Assembly (NCBI GenBank): GCA_963773845.1
Contig: CAVZCU010000011.1
Location: 186,001 to 250,000, forward strand
Length of the DNA stretch: 64,000 nt
Origin: SIAJ01 sp963773845
GTDB taxonomy: Bacteria > Planctomycetota > Planctomycetia > Gemmatales > Gemmataceae
Reading direction: 5' to 3'
Positions 37,909 through 47,795 of this stretch are shown here, piece by piece. Under the pieces are notes generated by a model. That model was not told where the DNA came from. It did not search any database and saw only the letters and a list, made by a program, of their open reading frames with translations. The translations under genes and the position numbers were made by a program. How positions within the stretch are numbered: the first letter of the stretch is position 1; the number at the start of each line of letters is the position of its first letter.

Positions 37909-40900
37909 TCACTTCATCGGCGTTCCTGTTTTCTTCGCCGGCTTGCCATCGACGAATACGCCGGGCACTTTCTTCTTGCCAAGCAGTTCGTTGAACTTCG
38001 GCAAGTCCTCGTTCAGCACTTTGCGGAGCTTGGAAAGCTGGGCGTCGGTTTGTTCGGTCAATTCCTTGCGAACTTGCTCGGCCTGATCGGTCGGGCGGTT
38101 GTCGCCGGCGCCGACGTCGCCGGCCAGTGAGGCAAGCTTGTTATTCAGGCGAATCGGGAAATTGAGCACGTCCTGCGAACTCTTCGCTTTGGTCTGGTAA
38201 AGCGCTTCCTCGATCGCCGTCAGCTTCTGGTCGATCGCCTTGGACGCGGCCTTGATCTCGGCGCTATCCGGGCGATCCTTCAATCGCTTGTCCAGGTTCT
38301 TCAACTGGTCGCGCACATCACGGATCGTCTTGATGTCGCGATGCGTCTCCGTCAATTTGTCGCGCACCGATAATAGGAACTTGAGTTGCTCGTCGAAATC
38401 GGATCGCGATGCCGACGCGCGCGGGTCCGGCTTGACCTCGAATTCCACGGTTTCCTCTTGCTTGCCAACCTTGAGGCGTGCCTTGTAATGACCGGGCACG
38501 ACGCGTGGCCCGGTCAGACTGCCCCACAGAATCAACCCGGGGAAACCCTCGGCATCGGCATAGCGCAGATTCCACATTTGTCGATTCATGCCGGCCTTCA
38601 CTGCAAACTTTGCTCCTGGTTCCGTCGCGTCGCTTTTGAATTCACGAACGACGCTGCCATTGGCGTCGACGATTTCCAGGCTGCTCTTCGTTCCCTTGGC
38701 AGGCGCGTCCTTCAGGTAGAAGTGCAATGCAGTCCCGCCGGGCGGATTCTGGCCGCTCGTCCGCGATGGCCTGCCGCCGCCACCGCCTTCCATTCGGTAC
38801 GCTGGCCGAGGCTTGAACACGTGCATCTTCTTCTGGGCGATCTCGGGATTCATTTGGTGGAGCATGGTCAGGTCATCGAAAACCCAAAATGACCGGCCTT
38901 GAGTGGCAACAATCAGGTCGTCGTCTTTGATTGCCAGGTCGGTGACTGGCACAATCGGCAGGTTGAGCTGGAAGTTCTTCCATTTCGCTCCGTCGTCGAA
39001 CGAGATGTACATGCCGTTCTCGGTGCCGGCGTAAAGTAACCCCGGCCGTTTCGCGTCGGCCCGGACGACGCGCGTGAAATGGTCGTCCTTGATGCCGTTG
39101 ACGATCTTCGTCCAGGTCTTGCCGTAATCGGTTGTCCGATACAGGTACGGATGAAAATCGTCGAGCTTGTAGCGGGTGGCGGCCAGGTAGAGACCGCCCT
39201 TCTCCGTGGGATGCGCTTCCAGGCTGTTGATCATGCTCCACTCGGGCAAGTCGGGCGGGGTGACATTGGTCCAGTGTTTGCCTCCGTCGCGACTGACGTG
39301 GACGAGTCCATCGTCGCTCCCGCACCACAACACGCCCTTCTCCAGTGGCGATTCGGTCGCGGCGAAGATCGTGCAATAGTATTCGACGGAAGTGTTGTCC
39401 TTGGTGATCGGTCCGCCGGAAGAGCCGAGCTTTGTTTTGTCGTTGCGCGTCAGGTCCGGGCTAATCGCCGTCCACGATTGCCCCTCGTCGGTCGTTTTGA
39501 AAAGGACGTTGCCCGCGGCGTAGAGCGTGTTCGCATCGTGCGGCGAAAAGAAAATCGGGAAGTTCCATTGGAAGCGGTACTTCAATTTGCCGGCGCCTTC
39601 GCCGAGCGGATTGTCCGGCCACACGTTGATATTCCGCACCTCGTGCGTGCGGTGGTTGATGCGCTCGATGTAGTTCCCGTACGAGCCGCCATACACAATG
39701 TCAGGGTCCTTGGGATTGACGGCGATGAACCCGCTTTCGCCGCCGGCGGTCGATTCCCAATCGCGCTCGGTGATGCCCCCGAACTCGCCGCGGCTGCGAA
39801 TGCGCACGGTCGAATTGTCCTGTTGCGCGCCATAAATGCGATAGGGGAAGGCGTTATCGGTTACAACGCGGTAGAACTGGGCGGTCGGCTGATTGCCGTA
39901 CGTTGTCCACGATACGCCCGAATCCACGGTGATTTGCGCGCCGCCGTCGTCGGCCACGATCATGCGCGCCGGCTCGTTGGGATCGATCCACAAATCGTGA
40001 TGATCGCCGTGCGGCGTGCGCAGCGTCGTGCCGAAATTCTTGCCGCCGTCAGTCGATTTGTGGAATTGGACGTTGACGACGTAGACTTCATCGATGTTTT
40101 TCGGGCCCGCATAGATGCGCGTGTAGTACCACGCTCGTTGCCGCAGGCTGCGATCTTCGTTGATCTTGGTCCAGGTTTGGCCGGCGTCGTCGGAGCGAAA
40201 CACGCCGCCATTTTCCGCCTCGATGATCGCCCAGACGCGGTCCGAGTTCACGGGCGAGACGGCCACGCCGATGATGCCAAGCGTCCCGGTCGGCAGCCCC
40301 TTGCCCGGCTTGGGCTTGCCATCGTCGTCTTCCGGCGTCGATTCCTTGGCCTTGTCTTTTGGCGTTGACTCCGGAGTCTCGGTCGTCAACCGCACCCACG
40401 TATCGCCGCTGTCGGTGCTCTTCCACAGCGCCGATCCCGGTCCACCGCTCTCCAGGCTGTAGGGCGTCCGCTTCACGCGCCAGGTGCTGGCATAGAGGAT
40501 GCGGGGGTTATTCGGATCGAGCACGAGATCGACGGCGCCGACCTGATCGTTGACGAAGAGGATTCGTTTCCAGGTCGTACCGCCGTCGGTGCTGCGATAC
40601 ACGCCGCGTTCCTTGTTCGGGCCATACAAGTGCCCGAGAGCGGCCACGTAGACGATGTCCGGGTTCTTGGGATGAATGCGAATCCTCGGAATATGCCGCG
40701 TGTCACCGAGACCGACGTGCTTCCACGTCTTGCCGGCGTCGGTCGATTTCCAGATGCCGTTGCCGTGCGAAACATTGCCGCGAACCGTCTCCTCGCCGCC
40801 GCCTACGTAGATGACATTCGGGTCCGATCTGCTGACGGCCACCGCGCCGATCGAGCCGCCAAAGAAGCCGTCGGAGATGTTTTCCCAGGTGACGCCGCCG

Positions 40901-41133
40901 TCGCGCGTCCGCCATACGCCACCGCCGCAACTCCCGAAGTAAAACAGGTTTGGTTTGCCTGGCACCCCGGTCACAGCCGCGGAGCGTCCGCCGCGGAACG
41001 GGCCGACGAGACGATAGCTCAGCCCCTTCATGAGCGGATCGTCGGGGGCTTTTGCTTTGTCCTGAGCCGATGCAACGCCCGAGAAGAGGGCTGCCAACAG
41101 TAATGCCGCGAGAACCTTGATACGCGAGGACAT
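37909..41133 (-). CDS. Secreted VPS10/BNR-repeat (sortilin-like) protein
   Basis: A 1074-residue protein with signal peptide (MSSRIKVLAALLLAALFSGV). The first 780 residues are built of BNR/Asp-box beta-propeller repeats: VWRTRDGGVTWENIS, IWKSTDAGKTWKHV, VYRSTDGGTTWKRI, LWKSTDSGDTWVRL, FRSDDAGQTWTKI, HVSRDGGKHWTNV, YRTTDYGKTWTKI. This S/T-x-D-x-G-x-x-W box is the sialidase/sortilin signature, but catalytic Arg triad residues of sialidases are not apparent. The C-terminal 200 residues contain a beta-domain and a helical, Lys/Asp-rich coiled region (DQLKNLDKRLKDRPDSAEIK). It probably binds ligands at the surface. Confidence 0.85.
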   Translation of the reverse strand: MSSRIKVLAALLLAALFSGVASAQDKAKAPDDPLMKGLSYRLVGPFRGGRSAAVTGVPGKPNLFYFGSCGGGVWRTRDGGVTWENISDGFFGGSIGAVAVSRSDPNVIYVGGGEETVRGNVSHGNGIWKSTDAGKTWKHVGLGDTRHIPRIRIHPKNPDIVYVAALGHLYGPNKERGVYRSTDGGTTWKRILFVNDQVGAVDLVLDPNNPRILYASTWRVKRTPYSLESGGPGSALWKSTDSGDTWVRLTTETPESTPKDKAKESTPEDDDGKPKPGKGLPTGTLGIIGVAVSPVNSDRVWAIIEAENGGVFRSDDAGQTWTKINEDRSLRQRAWYYTRIYAGPKNIDEVYVVNVQFHKSTDGGKNFGTTLRTPHGDHHDLWIDPNEPARMIVADDGGAQITVDSGVSWTTYGNQPTAQFYRVVTDNAFPYRIYGAQQDNSTVRIRSRGEFGGITERDWESTAGGESGFIAVNPKDPDIVYGGSYGNYIERINHRTHEVRNINVWPDNPLGEGAGKLKYRFQWNFPIFFSPHDANTLYAAGNVLFKTTDEGQSWTAISPDLTRNDKTKLGSSGGPITKDNTSVEYYCTIFAATESPLEKGVLWCGSDDGLVHVSRDGGKHWTNVTPPDLPEWSMINSLEAHPTEKGGLYLAATRYKLDDFHPYLYRTTDYGKTWTKIVNGIKDDHFTRVVRADAKRPGLLYAGTENGMYISFDDGAKWKNFQLNLPIVPVTDLAIKDDDLIVATQGRSFWVFDDLTMLHQMNPEIAQKKMHVFKPRPAYRMEGGGGGRPSRTSGQNPPGGTALHFYLKDAPAKGTKSSLEIVDANGSVVREFKSDATEPGAKFAVKAGMNRQMWNLRYADAEGFPGLILWGSLTGPRVVPGHYKARLKVGKQEETVEFEVKPDPRASASRSDFDEQLKFLLSVRDKLTETHRDIKTIRDVRDQLKNLDKRLKDRPDSAEIKAASKAIDQKLTAIEEALYQTKAKSSQDVLNFPIRLNNKLASLAGDVGAGDNRPTDQAEQVRKELTEQTDAQLSKLRKVLNEDLPKFNELLGKKKVPGVFVDGKPAKKTGTPMK

Positions 41134-41397
41134 GCTCGACTCCGCCGTACGGTGTGCAACTGGATGAAGGATCAGAGCGGAATTCTAACCGCGGACGTGT
41201 CTCGGGACGAACGATTTCTTCAGTTGCAGATCCGGCTTCGAGCGGCTTGCCTCGAATGTGGACTACTTATCACTGAGACATCGAGGACACATGCGGCGAT
41301 TGCTTATGCTGCATTTCATCTCTGTGATCTCTGTACTACTCCCATCGGAAATCTTCGCGAGCCACGCAGATTCTGCTGCCTCGGTGTTCGGCAAGTG

Positions 41398-41514
41398 AAG
41401 AACCCAACACAAAGACACAAAGGTCACGCCAAGGCACAAAGGTCGGATGATCCGCCCACTCGTCTTCCTTTGTGCCTTTGTGTGATCTTCGTGTCTTTGT
41501 GTTGGGTTCTTCCT
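41398..41514. repeat. Long imperfect inverted repeat (AACACAAAGACACAAAGG type)
   Basis: The left arm (41398-41443) and right arm (41466-41514) are complementary over about 45 bases with few gaps, sharing AACCCAACACAAAGACAC and GGCACAAAGG. It sits in the 462-base gap 41134-41595, where no gene is supported. Repeats of this wording occur between genes in many bacteria and may fold as RNA hairpins or terminate the reverse-strand genes. Confidence 0.65.
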
Positions 41515-41595
41515 TTCTGGCTCGTCCCGCGTTTCTGTCTTCTCATTCTTGCTTGCGGCTCGGCCGCGCTGTGACTCTGTGGAGAGAAACCCCGA

Positions 41596-43884
41596 CTAGT
41601 CACCGAGGGTTGCGAGCTTTTTGACAACCTCCGCCCGCTTGCTCTCGCTGTTGCGCCGGCGGCCCGTGTCGTAGAGGTGCAGGGACGTCGTCCATGCTTC
41701 CTTCGCTTTATCGATCAAATTCGCTTTGGCGTAGACGTCTCCCAAGTGATCCCAGACCGACGGATCGTCTGCGCCATCGGGCAAGGCGATCGCTTTTTCG
41801 AGCCATTCGCGGGCCTCGTTGAGCTTGCCCTTCCGGAACAACACCCAGCCCAGGCTGTCGACATAGGCCGCGTTGTCGCCCGCTTCGCCGGTTTCTTTCC
41901 GAATGAACCGATCGGTTTCAATCGCCCGGCGAATCAATCGTTCCGCTTCGTCCAGGTTGACGCTTCGGTCGGCCATCTGGTAGCCCAGATTGTTGTTGGC
42001 CAGGTGCGCATCGGGATCGACTTCGAGAATCAGCCGGAGCTGCTCTTCGGATTTCTCGTGATCGGACTTGAGCGAATAGATGTTCGACAATGTGTAGCGA
42101 GCTTGCATCACGTTTTTTTGTTGGGGAAACTCCTTCATGATGTCGAGGCATTCGCGGATCGCTTCCTTGTAGCGCTCGGCCTGCCCCAGGATGGCCGCTT
42201 TCTCGCACCGGCGGCGGACTTTCCACTCGTCCGATGACGCCTTGATCGCATCGTCGGAGTGAATCAGAGCTTCGTCGTATTGGCCAAGTTCAGCCAGCGC
42301 CGCCGCCATTTCGGAATGAAATGACTGGTCGACTCCGACACCGCCCAATTTGCGACTCGCAAGCAGTTCGCGACAGAGCGTCACAACGTCCTTGTACTTT
42401 CTTTGCATCGTCAGGACGGCCATCAGGCCCTCATAGACCGCAAGTTCCGTGTTGGCGTCGACTCGCCCCTTTTTGTCGGCGATGCACCGTCGGAAGAGGG
42501 TCTCGGCCTCCGGGAGTTTGTGTGCTCGGGCGGCGAGGTAAGCCAGAACGGTCCAGGTGGCGGGCTCGTGCTGCTGATCGCGACCGACTTCGTCGCAAGC
42601 CTGTCTAATTAGCGATGTCACCAGTGGCGGCTCGGATCGAAGGACGATGAGCATCGCCCGGTTCCGCTCCGCGGCAGACTCGCGCTCTTCCGCCTTGACT
42701 TCGCCTTCCTTGGCCTTGAGCACTGTTTCCGTCTTGTCAATGAGGTCTAGCACCTTGCCCATCTCGTCGGCTTGTTCGTAGAGCTTAAAGAGCCCCCGAT
42801 AAATATCGGGCCGAATGTTCTTCCGGAGCAGGGTCAGATACTGGGTCTCTGCCGCCCGGCGCATTCGCGGCTCCTTGGCCATCTCGCGGGCCAGGAGAAG
42901 TTGCAGGCCAAGGTGGAATTCCTCGCGGGCGGCATAGCGCTGAAGCGTCGGAATCACTTCGCGGTCGCGGCCGAGTTTTCGCAGTAGCTCGATCTTCTTC
43001 TCATAGGGCTCCATCTCGGTGGGTCCGTGCTGCAAGTAGGCGTCGAGGGCGGTCATCGCTTCGGCCCATTGTCCCTGGGCGGCGGCGATTTTGCAGAGGT
43101 TCCAGTTGAGCCGCACGGCCTGCGTGCGACATTCGGGGTCATCCGACTTCAGCAGCGTATCGCGTGCGTTTCGAAATGCGACGATGGCCTGGTCATATTC
43201 TTTCAACTGAATGCGTGCTCGACCAAGCCGTTCGTAAGACCGGGCCAGACTGCTCGTCAGATCATCGCGCGTGAAGCCGTTGCCATACAGAAGTTGTTCG
43301 CGCTTTTCCGTGATGGTGTGAATGATCGCCTGCTGAGCTTTGCTCTCGGCGGCGAAGTCGCCCTTCGCCAGGAGCAATTCGCACAAGTCGGAAAGCATGA
43401 AAAGCAAGCGCTCGGGCCGTTCGGCGGCCGCCTTGCACGCGACCGCCTTTTGCAGAACGGGAATCGCTTCGGCGGGTTTGCCTTCTTCCTTGAGGAGTTT
43501 GGCGAACTGGTGCGCCGTTTCCACATCGTGCGGTTCGCGATCGAGGACCTCGCGGCACAACTTCGTGGCTTCGTCGTCGCGGCCAATGCTTGCGTACAGC
43601 GATATCAGAGCACGGCGAATTTCGAGTGAGTTGGGATCGAGGTGGGCGGCCTTCTCAAGTGTGGAGGTTGCTTCGAGGAGCTTGTCGTGTCGCTGGCGAA
43701 ACACGGCGATGCCGTAAAGCGAGCGCGCATGACGGAGAAGCAACTCGGCCTCTTCACGCTTGAGTTCTTCTTTGGTGAGCGGTTTGGTTTCGAGGACTTT
43801 CGGCCGATCGTCGATCTGGATTTGTGCGCGGCCAAGCGACACGGCAACCAGAGTCGCGACGACGGCAATGCGCAATGCGGCCAT
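41596..43884 (-). CDS. Secreted TPR-repeat protein
   Basis: A 762-residue protein with a short signal peptide (MAALRIAVVATLVAVSLGRA). Most of it is TPR superhelix: EKAAHLDPNSLEIRRALISL, EVLDREPHDVETAHQFAKLL, FRNARDTLLKSDDP, RLILEVDPDAHLANNNLGYQ and AAYVDSLGWVLFRKGKLNEA. The last three are the strongest consensus units. Such proteins work as scaffolds. It follows the Bat operon on the same strand after 76 bases, so it may be a fifth member. No enzyme domain is present. Confidence 0.8.
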   Translation of the reverse strand: MAALRIAVVATLVAVSLGRAQIQIDDRPKVLETKPLTKEELKREEAELLLRHARSLYGIAVFRQRHDKLLEATSTLEKAAHLDPNSLEIRRALISLYASIGRDDEATKLCREVLDREPHDVETAHQFAKLLKEEGKPAEAIPVLQKAVACKAAAERPERLLFMLSDLCELLLAKGDFAAESKAQQAIIHTITEKREQLLYGNGFTRDDLTSSLARSYERLGRARIQLKEYDQAIVAFRNARDTLLKSDDPECRTQAVRLNWNLCKIAAAQGQWAEAMTALDAYLQHGPTEMEPYEKKIELLRKLGRDREVIPTLQRYAAREEFHLGLQLLLAREMAKEPRMRRAAETQYLTLLRKNIRPDIYRGLFKLYEQADEMGKVLDLIDKTETVLKAKEGEVKAEERESAAERNRAMLIVLRSEPPLVTSLIRQACDEVGRDQQHEPATWTVLAYLAARAHKLPEAETLFRRCIADKKGRVDANTELAVYEGLMAVLTMQRKYKDVVTLCRELLASRKLGGVGVDQSFHSEMAAALAELGQYDEALIHSDDAIKASSDEWKVRRRCEKAAILGQAERYKEAIRECLDIMKEFPQQKNVMQARYTLSNIYSLKSDHEKSEEQLRLILEVDPDAHLANNNLGYQMADRSVNLDEAERLIRRAIETDRFIRKETGEAGDNAAYVDSLGWVLFRKGKLNEAREWLEKAIALPDGADDPSVWDHLGDVYAKANLIDKAKEAWTTSLHLYDTGRRRNSESKRAEVVKKLATLGD

Positions 43885-43959
43885 GACAGTCTCCCAAGAG
43901 CGTACCGGCCCGCGATTGTAGCCTGATTGTGAAAACCTGCCAACCCGGATTGGCGGCGA

Positions 43960-44744
43960 TCAATCGACCACGGCGACTCGGCTACTCGGCACCCAGCCGG
44001 CGCTGCCATCCGCCAGCTCGACATGCAGCCAGCCGCCGCGTTCACCGAGAACGCGCAATTCGACGCCAGCGGGCAGCCGGCCTTCCACGCGACGGGGATA
44101 TTCGTCGCTATTGCCAGGCGCAGTTCCGCGGAGCTTACGACCACGGCCGCCGGTGTGGACCAGCGAGCATGCGCCCGGTCGTTTTCCCACCACAAGCCAG
44201 CTCCCAATAGGATCGCCACGAGGACGAGGAGCCCCCCGAAAACCGCCAATCCGCTCCGGACCGTCAGCCAGGCGCGAGCGATTACGAACCAACCGATGGC
44301 CCAAATTGCCAGCACGACCAGCACCCACGCCGGGAAAGGCACGCCGCTGCGTTGGATCGGCGAGACGGGCTCGCGCGGACGGGCGGCCTGCGCAATGTCG
44401 CCTGTTGCCGGATACTTCACTTGCTCACGGATCTGATTGAGATCGCGACGCAGGTCCGGTTGGTGTGGCATGAGCCTCAAGCCGCGGCGATAATCGCGGA
44501 TCGCCAGGCCGACATCGCCCGCCAGGAATCGGGCCTGGGCCATGTTTCGCGCCACCATTGCGGAATGGGCGCCGCTCTCCCACAATTGCTCGTAAAGTTC
44601 CGCCGAACGCCCAAAGTGAGGACGAGCCCGGGCCGAATCGTCGCGCAGCTCAAGACCGGCGCGATACTCGGCAGCCGCCTCGTCCAACGAGGCTAGTGAA
44701 TTCGAGGTCGCAGGGAATACGACCGCCAGCAGGACCAGCGTCAT
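43960..44744 (-). CDS. BatE-like TPR and SH3 protein of the Bat operon (one apparent frameshift)
   Basis: Starts at 44744 with an ATGA overlap with the preceding batD-like gene, so translation is coupled. Signal peptide MTLVLLAVVFPATSNSLA; TPR unit AEYRAGLELRDDSARARPHF and SGAHSAMVARNMAQARFLAG; two membrane segments (AWVLVVLAIWAIGWFVI, LAVFGGLLVLVAILLGAGLW). At 44117-44118 one base is missing in a CCC run; the next frame gives a bacterial SH3 domain (GVELRVLGERGGWLHVELAD, GSAGWVPSSRVAVVD). About 261 residues. Closely matches BatE-type members of aerotolerance operons. Confidence 0.75.
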
Positions 44745-45820
44745 GCTTCGCCCTCCTGCCCGCGAATGAGCCGCTCGGCGTCGGCGATCAGCAGGTCCGT
44801 CGACCCGGCTGGAGTCGGAGCAAATCGTGTGGCATCGGCGGTTCGCATGAGCGCCACGCATTCTGCAACAACGGCATCGCCCGCACCCGCATTGCGAAGG
44901 TGAATCGCGAGATCACCCGGCGTGCGGTAAACACCCGGCAGGTCGAAGCGCTCGGCAAGATAGAGTGCGACGCAACCGACAATCGCGGCCGGGTCGGCTG
45001 AGGCCTGGCGCGCCAGTGAATGAAGAGTCCGAAGGGCCAACCGGGCGGCCCGGCTTTGCCGCCGGCGCGCCAGCCGATCGCCGACCGGATTCATCGCTCG
45101 CCACATCATGCACCACGCAACGGCGACCGTCGGCGGCCCCGCCAGTCCCAGCCACCAAAGCCACGAAGGAACAGAGGTCGACGGCTCCGCAAGCGTCTCG
45201 GCGAACGCCGGCACTTCAAGTGGGACAACGGGCAATGGCGGTGGGGTCGCCTTGCGAACGCGAATCGGGATTGGCTCGGTCCGAGCCCGGAGGAAAGGAA
45301 AGTCCGGCTTGTCGGCCGGTTGCGGCAGGCTCGGATCGTAATACGGAAATGCCAGGCCGGGAATCGATGTCGCCTTCGTTTGCCGGGGACGGAGCCGATA
45401 TTGAAAGATCCGCGTGCCGGGCGGTTCGGCTTCCGTGGTCGGCTCGTCCGCAATCTGGAAGTTTCGTTGAAAGGCTTCAATGGCAGTCAGGTTCGGCCGT
45501 TCGACTTCAGCAGCGTTCAGCAAATTCGAAACGCGGATTGTGTAAACAATGGAATCGTCAAGCGTCAATTCGGTTGGCGACGCCGAGGTGTCGACTTTCA
45601 CGCCTTTGCCGGCCGCGCCATAAAACGGCGATGGTTGACCAATGGCGGGAATCGTCACCTCGGCGCTAGCGGTGGTTGTGCAGATGAACAACGCCCAGGC
45701 GAGCGGACTCGCGTAAACGAGCCGATTCCGATCATCGGCTCGTTTACGCGAGTCCGCTCGCCTGGGCCGATCGTTACCAATCGTTCGCACGGACGCGCTC
45801 TCCCTGGGTTGCTTCCTCAC
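44741..45820 (-). CDS. BatD-like protein of the Bat (aerotolerance) operon
   Basis: The conserved part begins near the predicted signal peptide (VYASPLAWALFICTTTASA) and continues TLDDSIVYTIRVSNLLNAAE, an oxygen-tolerance BatD-type beta-sandwich, with FQYRLRPRQTKATSIPGLAF. A membrane segment follows (SWLWWLGLAGPPTVAVAWCM), then a helical DUF4381-like tail (LLIADAERLIRG). The true start is uncertain: the open frame reaches a GTG at 45820 that overlaps the upstream TPR gene and passes through the 34-base palindrome (45693-45767), which encodes the first part of the N-terminus. The stop overlaps the next gene as ATGA. Confidence 0.7.
   Translation of the reverse strand: MRKQPRESASVRTIGNDRPRRADSRKRADDRNRLVYASPLAWALFICTTTASAEVTIPAIGQPSPFYGAAGKGVKVDTSASPTELTLDDSIVYTIRVSNLLNAAEVERPNLTAIEAFQRNFQIADEPTTEAEPPGTRIFQYRLRPRQTKATSIPGLAFPYYDPSLPQPADKPDFPFLRARTEPIPIRVRKATPPPLPVVPLEVPAFAETLAEPSTSVPSWLWWLGLAGPPTVAVAWCMMWRAMNPVGDRLARRRQSRAARLALRTLHSLARQASADPAAIVGCVALYLAERFDLPGVYRTPGDLAIHLRNAGAGDAVVAECVALMRTADATRFAPTPAGSTDLLIADAERLIRGQEGEA
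45693..45767. repeat. Perfect 34-bp palindrome inside the Bat operon
   Basis: Arms 45693-45726 and 45734-45767 are exact complements with a 7-base loop; the core reads CGAGCGGACTCGCGTAAACG on the plus strand. It overlaps the batD-like start region just after the TPR gene stop. Repetitive extragenic palindromes of this kind are common in related genomes. Confidence 0.85.
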
Positions 45821-46628
45821 GCAGTTTGCGGCGTTCGCGTTGCAATCGCGCCGCGGTTCGCTTCAATTCCGCTTGCGCATCTTCAAGGCTCAGCGAAGGC
45901 ACCTCGCCCGTATCGGGGAGCACCGGCAGGTCGCCCTGGCCGGGCACTGCCTTCGGCGTTTCCTTCGGTGCAGACCCTTGGTCCGGTCCTTTCCCGGGCT
46001 CCAACTTCGCGCTGGGCTCGGGCGACTTGGCATTTTCGCCTATGCCGTCCGAAGCCGCGTCATCTTTCTTGTTGGGATCGGCGGGGGGCCGAGACGGGTC
46101 CTTGGGTTCGTCCCAGTCCGGGTCGCGCTCATTCGGAGGTCGACGGGCACGTGCCTTGGCCCAGAGCAGCTTGGCAATCTCCATGTTGTGCCCGGCATCG
46201 GCACGCAGTCCCTCGTCGGCCGTTTCACGCAAAGTCAGCTCGTACGAATCGATCGCGGCTTGAAGGAGTTTCACGTCCGTCTCGCCCGCTTCCCGGACCA
46301 GGCAGTTGCCGAGGTTGTAAAGGGCCCGTTGGCGGCGATCCGCGGGGATGGCGGCATCCCCCAATGTTCGGCGAAAGCCCAACTCGGCCCGGCGAAAGTC
46401 CCCGCGACGATAGAGAACCGTTCCCTTGTTGAAGGCGACGAGTCCCGGGTCATTGGCCCGCTCTTCGGCTTGCTGATAAAGATTCTCCGCGGTGTCCATG
46501 TCCCCCCGGGCGGCCGCTTCATTGCCAGCGCGAATCAGATCGTCCGGGGATGGGATTGGCCCCGCGCTGACCAGCACAATCGCGAGGCCAGCGATGGCAA
46601 TTCCGCAGATGTTTGGCATGCTTTTCAT
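45774..46628 (-). CDS. TPR protein of the Bat operon (BatC-like)
   Basis: A 284-residue protein from the ATG at 46628, which overlaps the VWA gene stop as ATGA. Signal/anchor ICGIAIAGLAIVLVSAGPIP, then TPR units (AENLYQQAEERANDPGLVAF, RGDFRRAELGFRRTLGDAAI, RRQRALYNLGNCLV) and a long Pro/Lys/Asp-rich low-complexity stretch (PSRPPADPNKKDDAASDGIG), ending in a coiled basic segment LKRTAARLQRERRKLREEAT. The order VWA, TPR, BatD, TPR-SH3 is that of Bat operons. Role is likely as partner of the VWA protein. Confidence 0.75.
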   Translation of the reverse strand: MKSMPNICGIAIAGLAIVLVSAGPIPSPDDLIRAGNEAAARGDMDTAENLYQQAEERANDPGLVAFNKGTVLYRRGDFRRAELGFRRTLGDAAIPADRRQRALYNLGNCLVREAGETDVKLLQAAIDSYELTLRETADEGLRADAGHNMEIAKLLWAKARARRPPNERDPDWDEPKDPSRPPADPNKKDDAASDGIGENAKSPEPSAKLEPGKGPDQGSAPKETPKAVPGQGDLPVLPDTGEVPSLSLEDAQAELKRTAARLQRERRKLREEATQGERVRANDW

Positions 46629-47655
46629 GGCTCCCGGATCCACGATAGCAGAACGAACAATAATCCCGCGCCGATGAACCAGATCGCACGATCTTTCGGC
46701 TGCGGCAGAGCGTCGTCAGACAGTTCGCGGCTTGGTCGCGTTTCGAGAGTTCGCGCGAACCATTCGCCGAGCGGCGGCACTTCGCGGCGAGCCGGCAGGT
46801 ATTCACCACGCGTCCGCCGGGCCAGGTCGCGCAAGAAACTCTCTTGCAGTTTGGTGAACTCAACGTTGTCCGGGTCGCCGACAACGAGCGGAGTCGCGTG
46901 CACGGGATCGCCAACACCCACGACGTGCACTGGAATTTGCCGATCGGCCGCATCCTTGATGCCGCCTTCGGATTCCGCTTCGACGCCCGGCCCGTCGCCA
47001 TCGCTGATCAGCACGATGTCCTGGTAGCCAGGAAAGCGCGGATCGTGGGCGGCCAGCGCCATGCGGATGGCGGCGCCGATCGCCGTCCCAGTCGCGATTG
47101 GCTCATCGGGCTCGGGTCGAACTTCCGGAGGCGGGGCCTTCGGACTGAATTCATCCAGTCGGCGCGGAAATGGTCGTAATCGGACGTCAACGGACAGACA
47201 ATCCACGGCTTGGCGGCAAACACGACCAGCCCGAGCCGGTGCCCGCCATGTTGCCGCACTTCGGAAAGAAGTTGATGAACGCCCGCTTGGGCGGCTTGCC
47301 AACGTTGCTGGTTTGTCGAATCCGCCATGTCGGCAGCAGTCATGCTGCGGCTCAGGTCGAGAACGATCACCATGTCTCGACCGACCACGACTCCGGATTC
47401 ACCCCCCTTACCCCACCGCGGGCCTGCCACGGCGAGGATCAGGAACGCCAATCCCGCGAACAACAGTAAGCGCGATCGCCGCCGGCTGCCGGGTCGAAGT
47501 GTGGAAAGACCAGTGACCGTCTCCGGCCGGCCAAATTTCGCCAGCGCCGAGCGGCGCTTGCGGGTGGCGATCAGTGCGAGCAGTCCAAGAAGCGGAAGCA
47601 ATGCCAGAAGGCACAGCAGCGTCGGGCGGGCGAATGGGAGAGCAAAAGGTAGCAT
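46625..47655 (-). CDS. VWA-domain membrane protein, BatA/BatB type (one apparent frameshift)
   Basis: Starts MLPFALPFARPTLLCLLALL and has two membrane segments before the VWA domain. MIDAS motif: VIVLDLSRSMTAADMA (DxSxS). Near 47161-47162 a base is missing in a CC run: HFRAD should continue RLDEFSPKAPPPEVRPEPDE, TGTAIGAAIRMALAAHDP and DIVLISDGDGP, all in the next frame. A third membrane segment near the end (IWFIGAGLLFVLLSWIRE). About 343 residues. These proteins fold at the periplasmic face and, with MoxR, are linked to oxygen tolerance. No moxR lies in this window. Confidence 0.8.
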
Positions 47656-47704
47656 GCTATGGCAAATCGCTGACCGGAACTGACCACGGAATGATCATCC
47701 CACC

Positions 47705-47732
47705 GGCGAGCGTCGAGGCCTGGACGCTCGCC
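47705..47732. terminator. Hairpin downstream of hemD
   Basis: Exact arms GGCGAGCGTC (47705-47714) and GACGCTCGCC (47723-47732) with an 8-base loop, about 65 bases after the hemD stop and before the Bat operon. No T-run. Confidence 0.5.
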
Positions 47733-47795
47733 TTTGCGTCGCGACGCTCACCAAAACGATATACTCATTCGCCCGGTCAGTAACCTCTAAGCATG

